Assembly (NCBI GenBank): GCA_950295325.1
Contig: OX485805.1
Location: 25,223,501-25,287,500 of the forward strand
Origin: Polytrichum commune
Taxonomy: Eukaryota > Streptophyta > Polytrichopsida > Polytrichales > Polytrichaceae
Reading direction: 5' to 3'
DNA length: 64,000 nt
The notes beneath the pieces were generated by a model, which was not told where the DNA came from, did not search any database, and saw only the letters and a program-made list of their open reading frames with translations. Position 1 is the stretch's first letter; every line of letters starts with the position of its first letter. Both the position numbers and the translations under genes were made by a program. This document shows, piece by piece, positions 1-11,805 of the stretch.

Positions 1-62
1 CCTCAACGTACATGAGTATTGGCTCAAACAAATAAAGGTTCAATGAACCAATATGTTTAAGG

Positions 63-73
63 TTTACGGACGC
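63..73. repeat. Left half of an interrupted type-2 palindrome
   Basis: The 11 bases TTTACGGACGC are the left half of the palindrome that recurs around 35-40 kb. The right half, GCGTCCGTAAA, lies at 7126-7136 beyond retroelement TE1. Removing TE1 and one copy of its target duplication GACGC rejoins a perfect 22-bp palindrome. The ~60 bases to the left show no gene. Confidence 0.9.
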
Positions 74-1045
74 TGTCGCGCACCTCTCCATGAGGAGTGC
101 CGAAACACCATGGGCACAAGGGGGACCCCGGAGTGACACCCGGGACTTGTGGCGCCGTTGGTGAGAGGGCCCAAGTGATCCTAGTGTGGGTGAGGGCCCC
201 GGGCGTTGGGAACGCCTCCCACCCACGAAGACTAGGAGGCACAAGGGTAAGGCCATGAGCTATGCGTAGCTCATGGCGTGGTGATTCTAGAAAGCTCAAG
301 AACACCTCAATCGGAGATGTGAGCTAGGAGTTATGGCCATTTGAGTGGGGCGCTGTCCCGGGACAGCGCCCTGGTACAGCAGTGCCTGGGAGTGATTCCC
401 GGGACTGCCAAGGTTCAAACAGGCATAACTTCCTCAGTACTTGCGCGAATGGGGCAAGTGAGGAGTCCATCGGCATCTACGTGAAGCGTAGATGAGGATG
501 GAGTGGTTGGTTGTTATGATCAGACATCATACAAGGAAGTTATGATGGTCTGAAGCTGCTGGGGGGGTTCTAGGCCCAGCAGCTAAGGGAAAATGTCCAC
601 TTGGCCCCAACTCTTGGTAGAGAGACAAGAGGTTGGTTGGCGGTGGGGTAGGGGCTCCGTGTAGAGTCCTAGAGGCTTATATGGGTGAGGTGGTGTGGCC
701 TCACCCACCCGAGGCCGAACGGCAAGGCCTCCATGGGCTTTGGCCTATTGTGAGGCCATAGTTGCCTAGTATGCTTCGGGTTGTTGTAGTGTTGCTCCGG
801 CAATGCGATGATCAACATAGGATTGGACTTCCATGGATGGAAGTCCACATTGGGGAAATGGGTTACCAATTAAGGGGTGAGTCCCGAAAGCAAAGTAGGA
901 GGGTTGGTTCCCTCCTATGAACTATTAGTCCGGGGTAAGAGGAGCTAACCATTAGCATGGCGGAATGCGAATGGTTAGCGCTCGTAACCTTTGCTAGAAA
1001 CGAAAATTGGCAAGATTGTTAAGGGACCTAGCAAGGGTTGCGACA
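74..1045 (+). repeat. TE1 5' LTR
   Basis: This 972-bp long terminal repeat has terminal inverted hexamers TGTCGC/GCGACA. It is nearly identical to 6149-7120 and closely similar to both TE2 LTRs. A short perfect dyad (GGCGCTGTCCCGGGACAGCGCC split around CCCGGG) lies near 350-372. Confidence 0.95.
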
Positions 1046-1047
1046 CT

Positions 1048-1059
1048 TGGTATCAGAGC
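1048..1059 (+). other. TE1 primer-binding site (tRNA-iMet type)
   Basis: TGGTATCAGAGC lies two bases after the 5' LTR. It is the usual plant retrotransposon primer site, complementary to the 3' end of initiator tRNA-Met. TE2 has the same site at 18955-18966. Confidence 0.9.
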
Positions 1060-1689
1060 AGGGTTCCAATATTTGAGCTAGCACTTTGAGGGAGACATGG
1101 CTATCAAAAATGCGGGTTATGATGGTGAGCCCGGGGTTTCCAAAAGGTTGTGAGGCTCAAATTGGAACAAGGATCATGTGCAAGTGGATTTTGACCATAC
1201 CATTGATTCTAATGACAATGGTGGGCATGAGGGTGGATTCGGTGAGGAAAATGGAGGAATGCTTTGAAAAGGCTCCCGCAAACCTCGAAAAGTATTCGGG
1301 GGCTAGAATACCGAATGCACCCAAAACCTTGGAGGGCATTAATGTTGGATTGAAATTCCAATTCGAAATGCTTGGAAGGTATTGATGTTGGAATGAATTT
1401 GGTGCTAATGAGGCACCCGGGGCCTCTTAAGGCCTATGTGCGCTATTCAAACGCACAAATGAAGGATACACCTAAAACGGACGAGCTTTCTAAGAAATGC
1501 ATCCTTTAGGTGGGGTTTTAAAAGCGGGTGGTGGATGCCTTGTTTAAGTCCCTAAGGCTTCTTGAGGACATGGTGGGGACCATCAAGTTTGCAAGAGCAT
1601 TGAAGCCGATGGTCCCAAAGAGAAGTTTGGCGGCGCATCACCACAAGTGGCTTTAGCCAAAGTAGGTCCCAAAGAAATGAGTGCAAATT

Positions 1690-2035
1690 GTTTGGTCCAT
1701 TTTACTTAGGCAAAACATGTTGGTGCCGCGGACGGAATGTTGAAAGGTGGCTTTATGCTTCCAAAGCAAATCATACTTGTGCCGTGGACGGAATGTTGGG
1801 AGGTGGGTTTGTCCTACCAAGGCAATTCATGTTCGTGCCGTGGACGGAGTGTGGGAAGGTGGCTTTGTGCTACCAAGGCAAAACATGTTTGTTTTGCGGA
1901 CAAACTATTAGAAATTGGTTTTGTGGCACCAAACCAATTTGTCCCGCGGACGAAATGTTTAAAGTTGGCTTTGCGGACCAAGCCAAGCCAAGTTGCCGAG
2001 GACCAAATGTAAGACGATGGCATTGTGGCCAAGGC
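1690..2035 (+). repeat. Minisatellite in TE1 gag region
   Basis: About six imperfect tandem copies of a ~55-60 bp unit, each containing a form of GTGCCGCGGACGGAATGTT followed by a TGG/ACCAAG segment. The counterpart in TE2 is at about 19600-19880. It occupies the place expected for gag, and no intact gag frame is visible. Confidence 0.75.
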
Positions 2036-2163
2036 TAGTAGCCTTAAGCCAAGGCCAACTATTTTATATCTTGAGGCTCAAATGAATGGGACAAACGTCT
2101 AATGGGTTGACAAAGAGGCAAGCCATGCCTTCTTGAGCCCAAAACTCATAAGGGAGTTGGGGC

Positions 2164-2553
2164 TTGCCGATTGGTAGAGCGGGCAAGCCCACCAAGGTGC
2201 GGTTTGGAAAGGGCAAACCGCATGAGACAAAGGAGGCCGCGATGCATGTAACCTTTCAATGTGGGACATTGGATTTTTGTCAAAATTTCACACCAAGTGA
2301 AATAGATGAAATGCATGTCATTGTGAAGGCCGCCTACTTTGAAACTCACATGATAGATGTGAGGTGCAAGCCGGTGTGCTTGCGGTGCATTATGATGTGT
2401 CATAATGGCAAAGAATTGAAGTTCAAATTGACAAGGACTCCTATGGTAGGAGGACCCAACTTGAATTTGGTCTTAATGGATCAAATGGAAAATAGAAAAC
2501 ATAATGGTCGTGGTTCAATTAGAGCAACTCCAATGAACGTATGGGGAGGCTAG
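2164..2553 (+). pseudogene. TE1 protease-region remnant
   Basis: A 129-codon open stretch resembling the retropepsin and linker part of plant Ty3/gypsy polyproteins (a CGTLDF-like start, a KLTRTPMVGGP segment and a downstream MDQM). The Asp catalytic triplet is not recognisable. It is nearly identical to 20020-20409 in TE2. The continuation to about 2690 resembles the protease-RT linker, after which the RT palm is absent. Confidence 0.6.
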
Positions 2554-2691
2554 GAAAGATGGGCCTCCCCTAAACCACTTTGGTGGGATGTTGGGGAGAT
2601 ACAATGATGTATTCACCAATGTGTTGCCCAAAAGTTACCGCCAAGAAATGAAAATAACTTTGCTCAACAACATATTGAGTTCTAGAGGTAT

Positions 2692-3021
2692 GTGGTGACA
2701 AAGGAAGTTGGTGACAAACATGAAGAATATCAAGGCCATCCAAAAGGAGAATTGGTCCTTGACTCAAGAAAATGGCTTAGGTCATTTGTTGGCCTAGCCA
2801 ACTACTACCACCACTTCATTCGAGGTTTTTCTAAGGTTGCTAGGACCTTAGTCAATTTGTTGAAAAAATGGCTATCCCAAGAGTGGGATGAGCCTTGTCA
2901 CCAAGCCTTTGGGAAGCTCAAGAGCAAGTTCCCTTCACAAGATGTGGTTAAGTTTCCGGGTTTTCATAAGCATTTTGAGGTGCACATGGAGGCGAGTGAC
3001 TTTACCATTGGCGGATGTTGA
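2692..3021 (+). pseudogene. TE1 RT-connection/RNase H remnant
   Basis: Encodes LRSFVGLANYYHHFIRGFSK and then a segment ending HMEASDFTIGG. These are hallmark motifs of the connection and start of RNase H in Ty3/gypsy elements. The upstream RT catalytic region (YVDD-type motif) is missing. The frame stops at 3021. Confidence 0.85.
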
Positions 3022-3520
3022 TCCAAGATGGATGCCCATTGCATATGGGAGTATTAAGCTTAAAGGTTGTCAAACCTTGTGCGACCTATGAAAGAAATGG
3101 CTATCTCAAGAGTGGGATGAGCCTTGCCCCAAAGTCTTTGGGGAGCTTAATACAAAATTGTCTTTGACGCCCGTGCTCAAGTTCGCGGAGCTTGACAAAC
3201 CTTTTGAGGTGCATACGGGGGTGAATTACTTTGCCAATGGCGGATTGTTGATGTAAGATGGATGGCCATTGCATATGGGAGCATGAAGCTCGATGGTTGT
3301 CCGACTTGTGAAAGAAATGGCTATCCCAAGAGTGGGACTAACCTTGTCACCAAGTCTTTGGGGAGCTTAAGAGCAAGTTCTCTTCGCCGCCTGTGCTCAA
3401 GTTCGCGGAGCTTGACATACCTTTTGAGGTGCATACGGGGGTGAATGACTTTGCCAATGGCGGATTGTTAATGTAAGATGGATGGCCTTTGCATATGGGG
3501 GCTTGAGGCTCGATGGTTGT
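2865..3520 (+). repeat. Tandem triplication of the RNase H segment in TE1
   Basis: Three tandem copies of a ~223-bp segment start near 2868, 3092 and 3314. Each begins with a form of AATGGCTATCCCAAGAGTGG and ends in the GCATATGGGAGC stretch. TE2 shows the same expansion (copies near 20727, 20955 and 21190), so it predates the split of the two copies. Confidence 0.85.
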
Positions 3521-3913
3521 CAAAGAAGACAACCAACTCATGACAAAGAACTTCTTTGCCGTAGTGCATTGCTTGAAGATGTGGCGACACTATTTGGGGT
3601 CGCACAAAGCAAAGGTCTACATGGACAATGTGTCCTAAAAGTATTTTAACATATACAAGCGCAAGTGAGCGCCAAGTCATTGCGGTGGCATGATAGTTTG
3701 GCGCTTATGAAGGTGGATTTGATCCACAAACCGGACCATGAAAATGTGGTGCCGGATGCGCTAAGTAGACCGGATGAGTTCCAAGCAATGAGAACCATCC
3801 AAACCTTGTGGCTAATGTGTGCCGGCGAAGGAAACTTGTGATGCAAGATACGGGAGGGGTAAATTAACTACCCCGAGGCACAAAAACTTTTAGGTGAGCT
3901 TCGCAAGAGCAAG

Positions 3914-4870
3914 GTGCTCAAAGAGGTTAAGTTGGTGGACGGATTGTTCAAGTGCAAGCAAAGTCGGGTGTATGTGCCTCAAGGCAAGTTGAGGCTATCG
4001 GTTTTGAAGGAAAAATGTGATAGTCCTATTGCCGGCCATAGAGGAGAAAGAAAAAATCGCCATAGAATGGTGTCATGGAGGTACCATTGGCGGTGCATAA
4101 AGGAGGATATAACCCACTTTGTGAAGGCGTGAATAAAGTGCCAAGTGAACCGAGCCTCTTACCAAAAGCAAGGCGGTTTCTTGCAACCGTTGCTTATCCC
4201 GTCGGCGCCATGGCATAGTATGTGCATGGACTTGATCACAAGTTTGCCGGAGTCACATGGGTATGATGCCATCTTGTTGATGGTAGAGCGGTTTGCCAAG
4301 TTGGCACACATGGTGCTGATTGTGGGAACCGCCACCGCGTTGGAGACCGCATAGCCTTTTTTCAAAGGATGGTTGAGGCACCACGGGTTGCCAAGAGTGA
4401 TTGTGTGGGATCAAGATCCAAAGTTCACAAGTGCATTTTCAATGCATTTCTCTAAGGAGGTCGCAATGAAACTAAGGTTTAGCACGGCCTTGCATTCCCA
4501 AATATTTGGGAAAACGGAGCGTGTGAATGGAGTCTTGAAGCAATACTTGAGGAACTTGGTGGGGGCGGACCAAGGAGATTGGGCGGACTATGTGGGTCGA
4601 GCGGAGTGTAATTGCAATGTAGCCACGCACTTGGCTACCAAGGGGTGGTCTTTGGTGGTGGCTTATGGAGTGGATGCGCTCCAACCTATTAACCTAGCTC
4701 TCGAGGGGGCACATTCAACACTAGAGTTCAACCAAGATGGTGAGGACTTGGCCAAGGATGGTAAACAAGTCTTGGAGATGACCAAGTTGTTGGTGGAGAA
4801 AGCCCGAAGGTGCTACGGAGTGCAAATCAATGCCGGAAGACGCGAAGTGGAGTATGAGGTGGGCCAATAA
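3914..4870 (+). pseudogene. TE1 integrase remnant (three open pieces)
   Basis: Three in-order pieces: 3914-4132 (zinc-binding part, with the H-RGERK region before a TGA), 4145-4354 (start of the catalytic core with MDLITSLPES, ending in TAG) and 4373-4870 (VWDQDPKFTS followed by GKTERVNG, the second Asp and Glu regions of the DDE triad). The first two stops recur in TE2, so integrase was inactive before both copies moved. A chromatin-side HPTFHVS-like tail follows near 5010. Confidence 0.85.
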
Positions 4871-6148
4871 GGTGTTGTTGAATGTGGACAACTTCACCTT
4901 GCCCAAAGGCCTTACTTCAAAAGTTCATGTCCAAAATTGGAACTTCGTTTTCCATTGTGCAACAAGTGTTCAAGGACATGTATAAGTTGGAATTACCGCC
5001 GGACATCAAAGTGCATCCGACATTTCATGTCTCATTACGAAAGTCATTTTAGGACGACACCTTGTGGCCCGATCACAAGCAAGTGATTAGGCCACGTCCC
5101 GACCTTGTGGAGGTCACTTGGAACATGAGGTAGGAGGGCATCCTCAAGTGTAGGAAGCCCAAGTGAAAATGAAAAAAAAAATGTACAAATGAGTACTTGG
5201 TGAAATGGTGAGGATACCATGAGAAAGAAACCGCTTGGGTGGCGGCAAGAGACATGGTGAACACCAATGAATTGGTGAAGCACTTTGAAGAAACTAAGGC
5301 TAAGGATTCCAATAAAATGAAGCGTAGGCATTGATGAGGACATCAATCTCCTTTAGTGGGGGAGAGACGCTAGTAGCACACTTAGCTTCGAGGTTAATTG
5401 CTCCACGACATGAACTTGTTCTTTGGCTTGAGGGAATAAAATCCAAACTTTAGTGGTGCAAAGAGAAAAGTATGAGATGAGGTCCTAGTCTTGTACTTGT
5501 GCTTGGTTAATGGAAGAGGGGGAATAGACATGCCAAACTAGGTTGGGTAAGCCGAGTAATTGGGGGCCATGGCTTGGAGGGGCCTTGGATAAAACCAAGA
5601 AACTTCTTAATTGTGGGCTTGTCCGGGCGGGGACAAGGTGATGGCGCGTGCTCATAAAAGTGCTACCCGCAAGCTAACGAAAGTTGGCGCATGGGAGTCA
5701 TGAACCCATGTCTCGAAAGAGCAAAGTGGGAACCGAGTCGGGCGGGACTTGGCATCACCCCCGTGCGATCGAGGCGTGGCTTAACAATGGAAAGCCATCT
5801 CGGAGTTGCAACCGAGACAACTTAGTGGAAGCGTTGAGGTCTCGCCTAGATGTGTCACGTTAGGCTAGTGGAGCCTAACGGGGGAGGCCCCAAAGGAGGG
5901 GCAACCCAAGTGAGTCCCAAAGTAGGTGGGTCTAGTGTAGGTTAGGTCCTTGGAGGAGAGATCCAAGGTCGCTAACGGACCACCTAGGAACGACACCTTT
6001 GGGACTATGCCAAATTTGAAGATGCATTGTGGGGGTCGCGCCCTAAGGTAAACACAATGCCGCACCATAGAGGATGGCAACTTGAGAATTGGTGTGCCGA
6101 CTACGAGTATAGTCGATGAGGGCATCGACTCCGTTTGGTGGGGGTGAG

Positions 6149-7120
6149 TGTCGCGCACCTCTCCATGAGGAGTGCCGAAACACCATGGGCACAAGGGGGA
6201 CCCCGGAGTGACACCCGGGACTTGTGGCGCCGTTGGTGAGAGGGCCCAAGTGATCCTAGTGTGGGTGAGGGCCCCGGGCGTTGGGAACGCCTCCCACCCA
6301 CGAAGACTAGGAGGCACAAGGGTAAGGCCATGAGCTATGCGTAGCTCATGGCGTGGTGATTCTAGAAAGCTCAAGAACACCTCAATCGGAGGTGTGAGCT
6401 AGGAGTTATGGCCATTTGAGTGGGGCGCTGTCCCGGGACAGCGCCCTGGTACAGCAGTGCCTGGGAGTGATTCCCGGGACTGCCAAGGTTCAAACAGGCA
6501 TAACTTCCTCAGTACTTGCGCGAATGGGGCAAGTGAGGAGTCCATCGGCATCTACGTGAAGCGTAGATGAGGATGGAGTGGTTGGTTGTTATGATCAGAC
6601 ATCATACAAGGAAGTTATGATGGTCTGAAGCTGCTGGGGGGGTTCTAGGCCCAGCAGCTAAGGGAAAATGTCCACTTGGCCCCAACTCTTGGTAGAGAGA
6701 CAAGAGGTTGGTTGGCGGTGGGGTAGGGGCTCCGTGTAGAGTCCTAGAGGCTTATATGGGTGAGGTGGTGTGGCCTCACCCACCCGAGGCCGAACGGCAA
6801 GGCCTCCATGGGCTTTGGCCTATTGTGAGGCCATAGTTGCCTAGTATGCTTCGGGTTGTTGTAGTGTTGCTCCGGCAATGCGATGATCAACATAGGATTG
6901 GACTTCCATGGATGGAAGTCCACATTGGGGAAATGGGTTACCAATTAAGGGGTGAGTCCCGAAAGCAAAGTAGGAGGGTTGGTTCCCTCCTATGAACTAT
7001 TAGTCCGGGGTAAGAGGAGCTAACCATTAGCATGGCGGAATGCGAATGGTTAGCGCTCGTAACCTTTGCTAGAAACGAAAATTGGCAAGATTGTTAAGGG
7101 ACCTAGCAAGGGTTGCGACA
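6149..7120 (+). repeat. TE1 3' LTR
   Basis: A 972-bp direct repeat of 74-1045, preceded by a purine-rich stretch (GGTGGGGGTGAG) that can serve as the polypurine tract. Confidence 0.95.
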
Positions 7121-7136
7121 GACGCGCGTCCGTAAA
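7121..7136. repeat. Target duplication plus right half of type-2 palindrome
   Basis: GACGC (7121-7125) duplicates 69-73. GCGTCCGTAAA (7126-7136) completes the palindrome begun at 63-73. Confidence 0.9.
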
Positions 7137-8199
7137 TGTCCGTGATTTGCGGCGTTAAAATAGGATCATTGCACCAGAAAGGATAACTGTCCGATTTTTT
7201 TTTTTAAATCAGCACACTACAAGGAGAGTGCAACCCAAATACAAATTGTCTACCCTAATGGGCTCAGGATTTGGGGTTTAGGGTATAACAGGATCTTTAC
7301 CTGCACAAAATCTGTAGCAGGAGCACACTACAAGAGCGCAACCCACAGCTAAGATGCAAAAAGAGTCCCGACGGTGGGGGGTATCCCCTTAAGTACTGAT
7401 CGCTTTCCCTTGGATCCGTTTTCCAACATAGGATACCAGCCACCAACTATATCCTATAAATACAAACCTAGCATTACTACATTCCGTGTGCCAGCCTTAC
7501 AATGGAATGTGTATTCATGTGGACAACATGCATAGACCATGAGTCCACATAATGACAAAGAAAAATGCATCTATGTATTTGTGGTATACAACAAAGTAAA
7601 TTGGCTAATATTATATGAGCAATAAACATTGTTGAGGGGTGGTTTATAATATGAAGAGTACATTTTAAAAAACGTAGACAAAAAATTATAGAATCTTGTG
7701 AAAAATCAACCACCACAACAACAATAGTACATGGAGTATAAAAATACATGTAATCAAAATTAAATTAGCAACTACTTTATTGTTTTGCATACAATGTAAT
7801 GGTATTGACCATAATATCATGCTATCTTCTCTCATCTTGCATTTAATATTATAATTACATTGGCCACCGCCTTACCATCCAACATGTTTAATGTACCCAC
7901 CTATACACACCTATACATAATTGTATTGATATCTGATACACAAACTTTGATTACCGTAAGGCCATGATAGTAGCACATCTATTGTCCTAGGTAACATGGG
8001 TTGCATTCAATTCAATATTGTCAATTTTCTCTCTAAACCTTAGGGGCCCCTTCCGTACATCAACATTTACTTCAAAAAAACTAATTATACTAGCCTTCTT
8101 CATGTACTATACGTGAGGAAAAACATTTTTTAGTACCTCATGTACATTACCTACATTAATTAATACTCAAACAATACCAATTGTTGCTCCAAGTAACAT
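7137..8199. other. AT-rich intergenic DNA
   Basis: I see no supportable gene here. The stretch contains one telomere-like GGTTTAGGG run near 7275 and a poly-T run near 7195. Confidence 0.5.
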
Positions 8200-8229
8200 T
8201 AAACACTATATTCATTAAATTGAGACTTT
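8200..8229 (-). other. Conserved 3' motif shared by three genes (copy A)
   Basis: Read on the minus strand this is AAAGTCTCAATTTAA then TGAATATAGTGTTTA. It lies about 600 bp downstream of the minus-strand DUF7869 gene. The same motif occurs on the plus strand downstream of unit 1 (31528-31558) and unit 2 (53693-53723), always pointing away from the gene. An adjacent small hairpin, GAGACT/AGTCTC, is at 8222-8239. Confidence 0.7.
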
Positions 8230-8839
8230 CTATAGTCTCAAATTAATATATGGATCAAACAACATTCCGTGTTCCGAAACTATATTGCGAACAATCTCAA
8301 ATATATTATATGTTCTAATATCCCAAATCTATTATGTGTGGACATAAGCACATATGGTAGAGCACTCAACACCAACTTCATCAACAAAAACACTTTGGGT
8401 AGAGCACTCCAAACTAGTTTCACCCAAGAAACATATAAAATGATTTCTATTATTAGCATGGTCAATAAAATATAGACATTGCAACATACAAAGTGCATGC
8501 AATAAATGCATATTTCTTCAATGGAAAATTTAGTCCCAAACTTAATAAAAAAATGAACTTCACAATTGTATTGAAATATAGTAAATGGATATTGATCCAA
8601 CCCCAAACAATATAGCATTCGCAAGTTCTACCCAAACTTTGCCCCAAGTTTGAGGAGCACACATATGAGTAATATATATTCGTCAAATTACTGTTTACAC
8701 TATAATCATGCTAACACAATCCTACCAACTTCTCATTCAACGTGGGTTGCTTCTTCTACGATCCGAGCAAGGTTGTCTTTTGCAAAAGTTATGTACTTTG
8801 AGGGATGGACACTGATCCACTATGATTTTTCCGTGGTTT

Positions 8840-11800
8840 TCATGCTATGAATATGGAATCTGTATCTACCCAAGATGGACCGTGCTCAGAATCCACCTTC
8901 CACCGAAAGTTAGGGTTTGTATCCCAGCCTGTATAATGCCGAACAACATCTTCATTCCGTGTTGTCGGTCGGTAGTACTCTACTTGTATTTGTCGAAAAT
9001 GAGGGCTGGAAGTTACAAAATTTGGATTGGACAAAGCTCTTGCCACCCACACTGGCTTTGCATATGTCTCATCTCCAGGACGCAAAATGAGCATATAACC
9101 TTCATGGCAATCCACTGCAATGCGGAAAGATGGTGGCGGACGACTACTAGTAGGCCCCACGTAATGGTCGTCCACATCAAACTCCTCTCGAACCTCTCCA
9201 TTTCCCAAAAGACTAGCCTCCGAAGCTTGTACATTGACACGTGTTTGTGGCCAAAACCCATGCCTTAAAGTAAGGGGTGTATCTTGATGAAGGTTTGCCA
9301 AAGCGCCACGAACACGTGTCCAATATTGTATCCAACTTCCGTAACGAAGACAACACGATCCACCAACATCCGCTACCCTCAAACTCTCCCAATATTGTAT
9401 GAAGCCTGATATGCCTTTACAAATGTCCTCCAAATTCTTCATGGGTATTGGTTTGCAAGGCTTAGGCTCTCCGTCAGGCAACATCGTCCTTCCCTCCCCA
9501 TCAACACGCCATACAAGGAGACCCTCCGGCGGGCTCCAGTCTTGTGACGTGCACAACAACTTGTATTGCATGGCGGGGACACCATCGTCACGCACGTAGA
9601 ACCGAAATTGTTGTGCCTTCGTATGTCCGATCAATCGGTGAACTCCGCTTCGAATATACGGTTCTATAAATGCCTTGAAGTCGGAAACCTCCTCGATCAT
9701 ATGGGGGATGACGGGAATGTTCTCCAAATCCATGCACGACTTCATCAACAATGGGATTGTTGGAAAATCCTCCTCGCGCAATTTCATGCTCCACCGCCCA
9801 AAAGATGCATTGATATCGTTGTGCGTGTGGCCTACCAATAGAAAGGACACAAAAACCTCCTTGAAAATGCATTTCGCAACCAACAACGACCAATATGCAA
9901 AAACATATCTACTTTTATTGTCCTTCGTACAATTGTCCAATTGGACACGCAAAGTTGGGGGCAAATTCTTGGTTATCACATCTTCACTTGGTGGCTCCGG
10001 CAAGGAGTGCACGCATACATCTCTTCCATCCAAGACCGCTTCATATAGAGGTATTGATCCCGAGTTTTCAAATAACAATCTTGATGAATAGGACGGCGGT
10101 TTCTCCAAATCACGTAAAAGCTTTGCAAATGACCCTATCGTGTGGTTTGAATCCGCCGGATACAAATCAAGAGCATAATGAGCATACTTGACATCACCGT
10201 GTCCATGTGCAATCATCCCTGCAAAGCCAACCCAATGGTTTAATATTCAACTATAACACCAAAAAATTCACATGGTGTACATCTATGGCCCCAAGTACAA
10301 ACCTAAAAGCACAAATTTGTGTTTAGGTAATGCAATGCAATTGTTATCGAAATCACCTGTAACCGATACAAGAAGCTTAAAAAGGCCGTCCGTGGCTTTG
10401 ATTCGATTTGCAAAACATGGTGAGGCTGTTTTGGCATGGTCCATTTTGTCATGGATGATTGTAAGGACCTCCAAAGGCCTAGAGATGGACAAAGCTCTAT
10501 TTGTGTAGTAATCATTACGGTGTGCCTCTTGCATGTTCACATGCTTGAAATAGTTCATTTGATGTGCGGCATAGGACTCTGTCCCCATCGTGTGTGCATC
10601 TCGAAGGCGTTTCAACTTCTCGCATTTGGAACAACGGGCAAATTTGTCGCCTCGTCTTTTTGTGATGTATTCGCTAAAGTGAGATTTTTTTATTGCACTC
10701 AGTTTCGACAACGAAATAGGGTCCAACCCAGCCTTCTCGCCAACTGCGTTTACGTCCAACAATATGTCTTTCCATTTCGTGCCTATAGGAAGAACCTTCT
10801 CCAAAACCTTTTCACCGGTTGAGAGTGTGCGTGTTTTGTGCGGCATTGCATCGGCAAGGGGGACAATGATGGTTGCCAAAGTGGCTGTTGCTTGTCTCGT
10901 TGCTTCCCTTGGTTTCTTTAAGCCCGTATTCCCATGGTGACGGGACCGGCATCCTTCCTTGGCATACGCGGCTTGTCTATAAAATTCCGCTTTCGACACA
11001 CCGTGAATAGTATACCATGCCATACAACACACGTCTATGCTCTCAAGGGTGATGACCTTGCGACCCGCTCCGTTCACATGTATCGCCCTATGGACATCAA
11101 GCTTTTTGGTGGATCTTAGACGGAAATCTCCAAGCCACATTTCTTCGCGGATGGCCTTCAATTTATCCCTTGGGAACAATTGGCAACAACGATGTACACA
11201 ACAATCCTTTGTGGCAACTTCTCTAATAGACTCCTCACAGAGCAACCTTTGACGTTTACACTCATTTGCAGACGGAGTAGGACGTGCCAATGTATCGTAC
11301 TTCCGTAGGCCTTTGCGTGGCCGAATGTTTGCTTGGAGCTCCTGTTGGATTTGGATGTGTCGTCGCTCATGCTCATGCAAATTAACCCCATCAATTGTCA
11401 CATTCCTCAACGGCCACCTTCGCAACGAGAACCTATGAGTTGGATTCACTTCGGAATGTACAAGTGATTCCAATATAACAAGTCCAACGTCCTCGGTGCT
11501 AAGGGGGTTTTCATCAATGCAATCTTGTGGATGTGTGTTACGACAAATACCCTCCGCCACAGCAACTCCACTGTCATTAACAAGTACCACATCCAAATTC
11601 ACCCATGAAGCTCGTGAAAGCCCAGCACATTCCACAGTGGGGCAAGAAGGGGCAGATGGCGAAGAACTCCCCAAATGACCTTCATCTGCACTGTCACCAA
11701 AACTATCCTCCCCGACAATGTCTAGGTCATCCCCAGACGAAGAATGGGAGTTGCCCATGTCTTTAGAGAAGGCATCCCCTCTTCCACCAACTCCCTCCAT
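8840..11800 (-). CDS. DUF7869-type transposase-like protein, two coding exons
   Basis: Two open exons, 11800-10357 and 10218-8840, join across a 138-bp GT-AG intron into a 940-residue frame with no internal stop. The second exon holds the DUF7869 hallmarks as I recall them: QLDNCTKDNKSRYVFAYWSL near residues 535-555, then VGHTHNDI about 20 residues later. The first exon has an acidic Ser-rich start, a Cys/His cluster (CCVHRCC) in the first third, and KMDHAKTASP just before the splice. This family is widespread in eukaryotic genomes, often in mobile contexts, and is thought to have an RNase H-like core; its biochemistry is unproven. I chose ATG 11800 because a TGTGTAG acceptor lies just upstream, which makes the longer start at 11821 intronic. 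The palindrome array sits in the inferred leader intron, as in units 1 and 2. It appears intact. Confidence 0.8.
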
Positions 11801-11805
11801 TTCGC

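Larger units (their letters stand above)
74..7120 (+). mobile_element. TE1: defective Ty3/gypsy LTR retrotransposon
   Basis: A complete but non-autonomous LTR element. LTRs are at 74-1045 and 6149-7120, each beginning TGTCGC and ending GCGACA, and the element is flanked by the 5-bp target duplication GACGC (69-73 and 7121-7125). Inside, in order, are a primer-binding site, a repeat-filled gag region, a protease remnant, an RNase H remnant and integrase fragments. The catalytic core of reverse transcriptase is missing: protease-linker sequence runs into the connection/RNase H region near 2690. Integrase is cut by stops, for example after 4132 and 4354. TE2 carries the same deletion and stops, so they predate transposition and the element must have moved using enzymes from elsewhere. 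The two LTRs differ at only one base that I noticed (A317 versus G6392), implying recent insertion. Confidence 0.95.
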
